From IMG/VR virus record IMGVR_UViG_3300047449_000027, positions 1-37,353 of that record: DNA of 37,353 nt, one strand, 5' to 3'. Positions 32,527 to 37,353 of the stretch are shown here, piece by piece. Origin of the DNA: a virus. Made by a program: the position numbers and the translations under genes. The notes under the pieces were generated by a model, which ran no database searches, was not told the origin of the DNA, and saw only the letters and a program-made list of their open reading frames with translations. Within the stretch, counting starts at the first letter, position 1. Each line of letters starts with the position of its first letter.

Positions 32527-33150
32527 ATGGCGTTATCAGACGTAACCAAGAATCCAAAAGCGTGTGCCGCCATGCGGTCATGTATGCGCTATTGGTACAA
32601 GACAGCAACTCCCGAAGAAATACGACAGGGACTAAAATGGTATCTAGAAGCAAATCAAATCTGCAAGACTATCTCAGGAATGTTCGAGCAGAGATTCACA
32701 ACGCTGACGACAGCAGGTTCAATGAGTGCTCTAAGTCCACAAAACAAGTGGGATCAAAACATAAAGGATACAATCACCTTGCTCAAGGCTGTTGATGAAG
32801 GCAGACCGATGGACTCAATCAAGGTCTGCACTTACGACGCCAACAAGCATAAGTCAGCAGAGATTGCAAGAGGCAACGAGAAGATACTAACCAAGTCACC
32901 CAAGACCTACGCCTTCGCCAAGAACGTCGGAGAACTTGACGAAAACTTCGTGACCATCGACATCTGGCACTTACGAGCCTGTCAGACACGGAGCCACAAA
33001 CGCAAAGAGTTAAGAACCTCAGTTACACCACTACAATACAAAGTCATCCAAGAAGAAACGCTCAAGGTCGCCAAAGAGTTTGGCATCAAGGGCTACGAAT
33101 TCCAAGCCATCGTTTGGGTAGCAATCCGCAACCGATGGAATAACCAATAA
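32527..33150 (+). CDS. phage protein of possible DUF7178/helix-hairpin-helix type, 207 aa
   Basis: The largest early protein. Conserved-looking blocks are an N-terminal WYKTATPEEIRQGLKWY helix, GSMSALSPQNKWDQNI in the middle, a Gly/Asn loop with EKILTKSPKTYAFAKNV, then VTIDIWHLRA, and a C-terminal EFQAIVWVAIRNRW helix. The A-LSP-x-x-x-W-x-x-N and VTID-x-W patterns recall a phage family (DUF7178) related to helix-hairpin-helix DNA glycosylases, from memory only. It may act on nucleic acid. The start follows TAGAACTC. Confidence 0.7.
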   Translation: MALSDVTKNPKACAAMRSCMRYWYKTATPEEIRQGLKWYLEANQICKTISGMFEQRFTTLTTAGSMSALSPQNKWDQNIKDTITLLKAVDEGRPMDSIKVCTYDANKHKSAEIARGNEKILTKSPKTYAFAKNVGELDENFVTIDIWHLRACQTRSHKRKELRTSVTPLQYKVIQEETLKVAKEFGIKGYEFQAIVWVAIRNRWNNQ

Positions 33151-33160
33151 ACCAAGAAAC

Positions 33161-33403
33161 ATGTCAAAGATGAAAGAACGACAAATCACAATCAAGCAAG
33201 CGGCTCAAGAGTTAACGCTTCAAGGATTCAAGCCTGTGGTATCAGGATTCGATATCACCCTTCGGGTATGGAACGAAGACCGAAGCGGTGCATACGGAAT
33301 CCAAATGTCACCACCTCACATCGAGTGGCTTGCGAGTCTATACAGCAAGCGACTAACCGATGCGAACCAAGCAATGAAAACACAATACGGAATCAACGAC
33401 TAG
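33161..33403 (+). CDS. hypothetical protein, 80 aa
   Basis: The ATG is preceded by ACCAAGAAAC. The N-terminus (ITIKQAAQELTLQGF) could be a helix-turn-helix, and the middle is beta-like. No family is recognised. It lies 10 bp after the 207-aa gene and 5 bp before the next start. Confidence 0.65.
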   Translation: MSKMKERQITIKQAAQELTLQGFKPVVSGFDITLRVWNEDRSGAYGIQMSPPHIEWLASLYSKRLTDANQAMKTQYGIND

Positions 33404-33408
33404 AAACC

Positions 33409-33696
33409 ATGAGCGACAAGAACTTCACCCTCAAGAAACCACGTAAGTTTTACATCATAAAAGTAGAGAGCACCCTCGGAAGCAGAGTGTTTTACATAAC
33501 AAAGCTCAAGCTTTACTACGGAGACTTCTACTTCCAAGTGGGGCAATTCATTCAGAAAGCACACATCAAATCAATCAAGTACATCGGAACATACTTAATC
33601 AAAGACCATTTTGGCAAAGACCGCGAAGAGATATTCGAAAACTCCAAGCGAGTCTTCCCTCAAGACCTTATCGAAGCATTCAATAACGACAAATAG
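33409..33696 (+). CDS. hypothetical basic protein, 95 aa
   Basis: The ATG at 33409 follows TAGAAACC, the common spacer in this operon, and leaves a 5-bp gap to the previous stop; an upstream ATG at 33268 would overlap the previous gene heavily. The protein is beta-rich and contains many Lys and Tyr (FYIIKVESTLGSRVFYITK, KLYYGDFYFQVGQ). It is unrecognised. The segment KAHIKSIKYIGTYLIK is also basic. Confidence 0.65.
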   Translation: MSDKNFTLKKPRKFYIIKVESTLGSRVFYITKLKLYYGDFYFQVGQFIQKAHIKSIKYIGTYLIKDHFGKDREEIFENSKRVFPQDLIEAFNNDK

Positions 33697-33701
33697 AAAT
33701 C

Positions 33702-33944
33702 ATGACAGGAACAATAAAATTCGAACTCGACTTCGAAGTAGACAACGATTGGCAAGACGCTGACGAAACAATCCAACACATCAAGAACATCGTCCGCGAT
33801 CAACTGATGCAGATGGATTACAAGAACAAGCTAGGAGCGGGAGTGTCCTTTGACGGACTATACGAAGACTGGTACGACTTGACCTTCAAGACCTCTCAAG
33901 ACCGATACGAAGACCACCTAATGAATACAAACCCAAAAGTGTAA
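33702..33944 (+). CDS. hypothetical acidic protein, 80 aa
   Basis: An acidic alpha/beta protein (TIKFELDFEVDNDWQDAD, then a helix IQHIKNIVRDQLMQ). No recognised domain. It follows the previous gene after 5 bp and its start is preceded by AGAAATC. Confidence 0.65.
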   Translation: MTGTIKFELDFEVDNDWQDADETIQHIKNIVRDQLMQMDYKNKLGAGVSFDGLYEDWYDLTFKTSQDRYEDHLMNTNPKV

Positions 33945-33948
33945 GACC

Positions 33949-34203
33949 ATGTTACAAGAAGCATTAGACTTAATAAACGTAAAGATGTTGAGGTCTTTAG
34001 ACTATGGAGAAGAGCGTAGGTTGACACCTCGTTACACTTTATATCATTACTCAAGCGATGACGTAATCGTAGTGAACATAGACACCGACGAAGATTGGGA
34101 AGAGCTTGTTCAAGTTCTATGGAATCATGATACCGACGAAGATTCGAGTATCATCTACGAAGTAGTAGAGCGTGATTTGTACAATCAAGAAATGAAAAAA
34201 TAA
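33949..34203 (+). CDS. hypothetical acidic protein, 84 aa
   Basis: Strongly acidic in the C-terminal half (DTDEDWEELVQVLWNHDTDED). The N-terminus is a helix (QEALDLINVKMLRSL). It is unrecognised. It starts 4 bp after the previous stop, behind AAGACC. The high negative charge could mimic DNA, but that is speculation. Confidence 0.65.
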   Translation: MLQEALDLINVKMLRSLDYGEERRLTPRYTLYHYSSDDVIVVNIDTDEDWEELVQVLWNHDTDEDSSIIYEVVERDLYNQEMKK

Positions 34204-34227
34204 TTAATAACTATAAACCCCAAGACA

Positions 34228-34614
34228 ATGTACAAAGTAAGATTCCACCTCGCACAAGGCGAGAACTTCATGAAGTGGCAAGTCAAGCTTGTTGACTCCA
34301 AAGAAGTGCAGTACTACGACCCCGAAGAAGTGACGCTACTGATGAGCAAGTGCAAACTCAGGAACCAAGCCTCGACAGCCAAGAAGATCAACGAAGGAGC
34401 AAACAAGACGGTCTGTGCATGGATTGACTGCGAGAACGTAAGAGTACTCGACAGGAAGATACCTCAGACCCACATCGACGACTTCGTTCGCTTCAACCCA
34501 AGAATCAAACCCTATTGGATGGGGCGCAACGAGAGCGACAACCTTGACAACCAAGAGATAGAGACCCTATGGACAGACGGACGTAACATTTTAACAACTG
34601 ATATTTGCGAGTAA
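34228..34614 (+). CDS. hypothetical protein, 128 aa
   Basis: Its start is preceded by AAACCCCAAGACAATG, the same 16-nt leader as the gene at 80. The protein looks beta-rich in its first half (YKVRFHLAQGENFMKWQVKLVD). No family is recognised. It contains three Cys. Confidence 0.7.
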   Translation: MYKVRFHLAQGENFMKWQVKLVDSKEVQYYDPEEVTLLMSKCKLRNQASTAKKINEGANKTVCAWIDCENVRVLDRKIPQTHIDDFVRFNPRIKPYWMGRNESDNLDNQEIETLWTDGRNILTTDICE

Positions 34615-34651
34615 GAACAAAGAACACTAACATTGTAAAAACAAAGAACAC

Positions 34652-34858
34652 ATGACAAAGAAAGAATTGATTGACCTGATGTCGGAATACCCCGATGATG
34701 CACTCGTAGTAATCGAGGTTCATGACACCACGCTCTACGAAGACCTCTATGACTTTACCTTCGACGGAGTATCATGGAAACGCTTTGACTTCAAAGCCAA
34801 TACAGAGCAACAAATGCACGAACTGCGCTTATGCGCCATAAACCACAGCGAGAAATGA
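34652..34858 (+). CDS. hypothetical acidic protein, 68 aa
   Basis: An N-terminal helix (TKKELIDLMSEYPDDALVVIE) is followed by acidic strands, the pattern of a short phage protein family often seen near early genes. I cannot assign a function. The start follows ACAAAGAACAC, and the stop overlaps the next start (ATGA). Confidence 0.65.
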   Translation: MTKKELIDLMSEYPDDALVVIEVHDTTLYEDLYDFTFDGVSWKRFDFKANTEQQMHELRLCAINHSEK

Positions 34859-35070
34859 CGAACGAACAAAAACATCAAGCAGAAGAAGCTATGCAAAACA
34901 GCATCTCTGTAAGCGCAATTGAGTACGAAGCATCGAACGCTTGCTTCTCCGCCTTTGAATCAGAGTTCACAGCGGCTATGGCTGACGTAGAAAGCGAAGA
35001 AGAGCGAGAGTACCTGTACTCAAGAATGAGCGACATCAGAACAGAAATCTTTAAACTACTAAACATCTGA
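34855..35070 (+). CDS. hypothetical acidic helical protein, 71 aa
   Basis: The ATG at 34855 overlaps the previous stop, so the proteins are coupled; the ATG at 34831 would overlap more. The product is Glu-rich and helical (AMADVESEEEREYLYSRMSDIRTE). It is unrecognised. Confidence 0.65.
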   Translation: MTNEQKHQAEEAMQNSISVSAIEYEASNACFSAFESEFTAAMADVESEEEREYLYSRMSDIRTEIFKLLNI

Positions 35071-35073
35071 ACC

Positions 35074-35319
35074 ATGAAGAATATACGGAGATTACTAAAA
35101 CACGTAGAGGAAGGCGAATATTGGGGCGAACTAGGAGAAGATGCGGCTCGTGACCTTGACGAAATATCAGAACGAATGTATGCGCTAGAAAGTATGTGCA
35201 ACATCCTGAACAAGTGCGGGTTTCAAATCGATGGCTCATCCCAAGACACTGAATACGTGTTATGGGCAGAAAAGCTTATCAATGAAGCAGTAGAACAATA
35301 CAATACAAACAAACGATGA
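35074..35319 (+). CDS. hypothetical acidic helical protein, 81 aa
   Basis: It starts 3 bp after the previous stop, behind ATCTGAACC. The product is mostly helical and acidic with an amphipathic pattern (RDLDEISERMYALESMCNIL), perhaps a coiled coil. It is unrecognised. It overlaps the next start by 4 bp. Confidence 0.65.
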   Translation: MKNIRRLLKHVEEGEYWGELGEDAARDLDEISERMYALESMCNILNKCGFQIDGSSQDTEYVLWAEKLINEAVEQYNTNKR

Positions 35320-35465
35320 ACGAGGAATACAACTGCGAGTTTTGCGATAAGCAAATGACTGAGGAAGACCACGACTTCTGCGATATATGTGGCGATTGCC
35401 TAGAAGAAAATGAACAAGAAGTAGAAGATGATATCGTTCTTCTCGTCAGCCACACTACCAAATGA
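35316..35465 (+). CDS. small Cys-rich, probably zinc-binding protein, 49 aa
   Basis: MNEEYNCEFCDKQ... contains CxxC at residues 7-10 (CEFC) and a second group at 22-28 (CDICGDC), enough for one zinc ribbon. The rest is very acidic. It fills a gap between the genes at 35074 and 35462 with 4-bp overlaps on both sides, which supports coding. Such zinc ribbons are often protein or nucleic-acid contacts; the partner is unknown. Confidence 0.65.
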   Translation: MNEEYNCEFCDKQMTEEDHDFCDICGDCLEENEQEVEDDIVLLVSHTTK

Positions 35466-35656
35466 ATAAAAAATACCACATGAAAAAAGAAATCATTAAC
35501 CGCCTCGAATACGTAGAGGAAACATATGCAGGTGAACTAGAGACGTGGCGCGATCCCGTAACAGGAAACTACTACCACGTACCCATCGAAATCAAACGTC
35601 GTTGGGATGATTCAGAAGTGATTGGAAACGACAAAGGAAATGGAGACAATGACTAA
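35462..35656 (+). CDS. hypothetical protein, 64 aa
   Basis: It overlaps the previous stop by 4 bp and the next gene by 8 bp. The product has a helical N-terminus and a Trp/Pro/Tyr-rich middle (ELETWRDPVTGNYYHVPIE). The C-terminus is acidic. It is unrecognised. A second Met at residue 7 could also be used. Confidence 0.6.
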   Translation: MNKKYHMKKEIINRLEYVEETYAGELETWRDPVTGNYYHVPIEIKRRWDDSEVIGNDKGNGDND

Positions 35657-35720
35657 CGAAGAACTACAAGACCTATACGGACTAGAATGGATTGATTACA
35701 TAGAATACCTAGAACAATGA
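35649..35720 (+). CDS. possible 23-aa acidic peptide
   Basis: The frame begins ATGACTAACGAAGAACTACA and encodes a short acidic helix with many Glu and Asp residues. It bridges the genes at 35462 and 35717 with 8- and 4-bp overlaps. Its very short length makes translation uncertain. Confidence 0.35.
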   Translation: MTNEELQDLYGLEWIDYIEYLEQ

Positions 35721-35935
35721 ACAACATAAACAAAGCATACCCCATATTCCTGATTTCTCAGCTAATCGAAGCGGCTACTACGCTGTTCGATGACCTCTCA
35801 TACGACGAGATATGGGATGCCTCCTTCATACACCACGCTGTATTCGAGCAATCAGAATGGTGCAAGGGAGAGCAGACAGAGTACATGGAGATTGAAGAGT
35901 ATCTCCAAAACGAATTAAAAACAGAATTACGATGA
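35717..35935 (+). CDS. hypothetical acidic protein, 72 aa
   Basis: Starts MNNINKAYPIFLISQLIEA and is rich in acidic and aromatic residues. The first 19 bases of the gene (ATGAACAACATAAACAAAG) recur exactly at 35953 in the next gene. No family is recognised. It overlaps its neighbours by 4 bp. Confidence 0.65.
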   Translation: MNNINKAYPIFLISQLIEAATTLFDDLSYDEIWDASFIHHAVFEQSEWCKGEQTEYMEIEEYLQNELKTELR

Positions 35936-36195
35936 TGACAGATAAACGAACTATGAACAACATAAACAAAGACGGCATCTACATTGGCACTGAAGTGCAG
36001 TGGGGCGTGGAGGACGTGACACGAATTCTTTTTGAGCAGGGTAAATACGCCTCAAACAGAGAAGACCTTGAGCGAATACTGAAGGCATCCTTTCAGGACA
36101 ACGAGATGGTGATGAATGCAATCCACGAAGCCATCGTAATAACAATTGACTACATGCTCGACGAGGGCGAACTTAAACTAAACGACAATGAGTGA
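35932..36195 (+). CDS. hypothetical acidic protein, 87 aa
   Basis: ATG at 35932 overlaps the previous stop; an internal ATG at 35953 begins the duplicated MNNINK segment and would give an 80-aa product. The rest is an acidic alpha-helical protein (TRILFEQGKYASNREDLERIL, then DEGELKLND). It is unrecognised. It overlaps the DnaA-IV-like gene by 8 bp. Confidence 0.65.
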   Translation: MMTDKRTMNNINKDGIYIGTEVQWGVEDVTRILFEQGKYASNREDLERILKASFQDNEMVMNAIHEAIVITIDYMLDEGELKLNDNE

Positions 36196-36472
36196 AGCAA
36201 AAATAATTGATGACTACTACGAAGCGTTAAACGTCCCTATGGAGCTGGTGTCAAGAAGGCACGAGCACCTACAACCAAGAGTCGCTCTCATGGTTGCTAT
36301 GTCAAGATACAGGACAGACACAAGGCTTGGCGACTTGTTTGGTCTTGACCGATCAAGCGTCAACCACCACAGGAACAACCACAAGAACAACACAGAAACG
36401 TGGGGAGGATACAAAAATCACTACGACCTAGCATGCAGTATCATTAATCAAAACCTAAAACGAAGAATATGA
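36188..36472 (+). CDS. DnaA domain IV-like DNA-binding protein, 94 aa
   Basis: Residues about 30-65 follow the DnaA C-terminal pattern: a helix with Arg (PRVALMVAMSRYR), then LGDLFGLDRSSVNHH, in which the DRSSVNHH motif corresponds to DnaA's GRDHSTV. This domain recognises DnaA boxes. The protein lacks an AAA+ domain, so it cannot act as a full initiator. It may bind the iteron-rich origin at 30639-31450 or compete with host DnaA. Confidence 0.75.
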   Translation: MSEAKIIDDYYEALNVPMELVSRRHEHLQPRVALMVAMSRYRTDTRLGDLFGLDRSSVNHHRNNHKNNTETWGGYKNHYDLACSIINQNLKRRI

Positions 36473-36708
36473 CTAAGCTACAAACCATTATGAAGAATGC
36501 GTACCCTTCAGAAAAAGAGAGGGACAAGGTTCTTCTGCTGACTGACGACTTGACAAACGAGCTGATGGACAGGTTGATAAGAATTCATCTAAAAGATGGA
36601 CTTGAATCAGACCAAGATGACGCTGCATACGAATTCGTGTGGGAACAAGTGTCTTGTTTTGTTTGGTCAATGCGTGACGACTTTAATTGGGAGTCTTTTG
36701 GTAAATAA
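36469..36708 (+). CDS. hypothetical protein, 79 aa
   Basis: It overlaps the DnaA-IV-like gene by 4 bp. The product is helical and acidic with Trp in the C-terminal part (FVWEQVSCFVWSMRDDFNWE). No family is recognised. Confidence 0.65.
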   Translation: MTKLQTIMKNAYPSEKERDKVLLLTDDLTNELMDRLIRIHLKDGLESDQDDAAYEFVWEQVSCFVWSMRDDFNWESFGK

Positions 36709-36725
36709 AAACTGAAACAAATAAC

Positions 36726-36869
36726 ATGAGCAGAAAGCAAAACAAAAACTCCAAGGAGACAACGGTTAGCGTAGTCTCTTCGGGCGCAAGACAGCTTGGT
36801 AGATACCTATCACCAAGAGCGTTAAGACGAAAAGAACAAAGAGAGAACAACAAAAACACAGAACAATGA
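36726..36869 (+). CDS. small basic protein, 47 aa
   Basis: Starts MSRKQNKNSKETTVSVVSSG and ends in an Arg/Lys-rich helix (SPRALRRKEQRENNK). The ATG follows AAACAAATAAC. Its basic charge suggests nucleic-acid binding, perhaps with host transcription or the origin. It is unrecognised and overlaps the next start by 4 bp. Confidence 0.6.
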   Translation: MSRKQNKNSKETTVSVVSSGARQLGRYLSPRALRRKEQRENNKNTEQ

Positions 36870-37057
36870 AACTAACAGAACGACAACTACTCCATGCCAT
36901 TGACATAGCCAAGATCCATGTCAAGCGTGGCGATGCACACCAAGACGAGGTAGATTACCTGGAGGCTATGCATGAGAAACATTATGGAAAGTTTGGATTG
37001 CAGAATATCAAGAACTACATTGCCCCAAATCATTCATTCCTAACCCATGGTAATTGA
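36866..37057 (+). CDS. hypothetical protein, 63 aa
   Basis: Helical N-terminus (LTERQLLHAIDIAKIHVKRGD) and a Tyr/His-rich C-terminus. No family is recognised. It overlaps both neighbours (4 bp upstream, 11 bp downstream). Confidence 0.65.
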   Translation: MKLTERQLLHAIDIAKIHVKRGDAHQDEVDYLEAMHEKHYGKFGLQNIKNYIAPNHSFLTHGN

Positions 37058-37193
37058 AAAAGAAGTCCTAGACAGCGTGTACTTTATGTCAAGAATGTTT
37101 GGCTTAAAAGTACCTCATCTAAAAACAGTATACAACCAATCTAAAAAGTATGAAAGCAGAAATACAGGGAGTTACAATCGAGACAAACAATGA
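37047..37193 (+). CDS. hypothetical basic protein, 48 aa
   Basis: ATG lies within the end of the preceding gene (11-bp overlap). The product starts MVIEKEVLDSVYFMSRMFG and ends with basic and polar residues. It is unrecognised. It overlaps the next gene, which starts at 37150, by 44 bp; the two are in different frames. Confidence 0.5.
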   Translation: MVIEKEVLDSVYFMSRMFGLKVPHLKTVYNQSKKYESRNTGSYNRDKQ

Positions 37194-37290
37194 TGCTGAA
37201 GATATTTTAACAATCGTTGTGAGCAAGAATGACGTGACCCATTCAGTAATTAACGTACCTTTGGACAAACCCCAAGACAATGAAGTATGA
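37150..37290 (+). CDS. hypothetical protein across the contig joint, 46 aa
   Basis: Begins MKAEIQGVTIETNNDAED and ends at a TGA inside the repeated terminal segment, so it is complete only because of that repeat. The same 3' end is at 1-90. Beta-type residues dominate (TIVVSKNDVTHSVINV). It is unrecognised. It joins the right-hand cluster to the gene at 80, which supports a single continuous operon. Confidence 0.6.
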   Translation: MKAEIQGVTIETNNDAEDILTIVVSKNDVTHSVINVPLDKPQDNEV

Positions 37291-37353
37291 AATAACAGAA
37301 GCCCAGGAGCAGTCAATCAGCATCATCAAGGATGACCATGCTCTTGCTAATCC
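37201..37353. repeat. terminal redundancy identical to bases 1-153 except two bases
   Basis: The sequence from 37201 repeats the start of the window. Differences are T/C at 127 versus 37327 and C/A at 150 versus 37350. Both lie in the last 27 bases of the overlap. This is the pattern of a closed circle cut by an assembler and not of a phage terminal repeat, since a gene runs through the joint and the copies differ. Confidence 0.9.
37280..37353 (+). CDS. second, partial copy of the 5' end of the gene at 80
   Basis: Duplicate of 80-153 caused by the overlap. It encodes the first 24 residues with Asn in place of Thr at position 24, then is cut by the end of the sequence. It should be dropped when the circle is closed. 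Confidence 0.85.
   Translation, partial: MKYEITEAQEQSISIIKDDHALAN

Overview
This window is one complete circular (or circularly permuted) phage genome. Bases 37201-37353 repeat bases 1-153 with two mismatches, and a gene reads straight through the joint, so the unit is about 37,200 bp. It is a tailed dsDNA phage of siphovirus type with an HK97-like head: HNH nuclease, P27-type small terminase, large terminase, HK97 portal, protease-capsid fusion, head-tail connectors, tail tube, a frameshifted tail chaperone, a TP901-type tape measure, tail tip and fibre proteins, and a lysis cassette. The host is probably a member of the Bacteroidota, perhaps marine. Shine-Dalgarno sites are essentially absent, rightward genes start behind A-rich CCAAGA-type leaders, and the best promoter candidates match the Bacteroidota TAnnTTTG / TTTG pattern. 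Host assignment is inference. I saw no integrase, repressor, DNA polymerase or tRNA gene.

Layout. Two opposed gene blocks diverge from a 1.76-kb intergenic region (30284-32041) and converge at a hairpin terminator (8301-8343). The leftward block (30283 down to 8358) carries packaging, head, tail and lysis genes, with further terminators after the capsid gene (22174-22210) and after the tail-tube gene (18974-19008). The rightward block starts near 32042, runs through about 20 small, mostly acidic, unrecognised proteins, crosses the contig joint, and ends at 8243. Its second half holds DNA metabolism genes: a DUF3310 protein, an SSB-like protein, an SF3 (D5/P4-type) helicase, a metallophosphoesterase and a B12-dependent ribonucleotide reductase. 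Two separate small proteins resemble the DNA-binding domain IV of DnaA.

The divergent region is the most interesting part. From left to right it has about ten GGGTGA/TCACCC sites in 245 bp; a 21-bp-period array of TTCGTCGA iterons bracketed by two 18-bp dyads; a 17-bp repeat present twice; AT-rich tracts; four 25-bp dyad repeats with inverted iterons between two of them; a second iteron cluster in exact 21-bp phase; a candidate rightward promoter; and then about 500 bp of hairpins ending in a possible three-way junction directly before the first gene. I read it as a combined replication origin and control region followed by a long structured RNA leader. No family I know matches that leader.

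How the genes work together. The rightward block presumably takes over the cell (many small proteins), supplies deoxynucleotides (NrdJ) and starts replication from the iteron region using the SF3 helicase and perhaps the DnaA-IV-like proteins with host polymerase. The leftward block then builds and packages heads, adds tails and lyses the cell with holin, amidase and a small membrane/coiled-coil protein.
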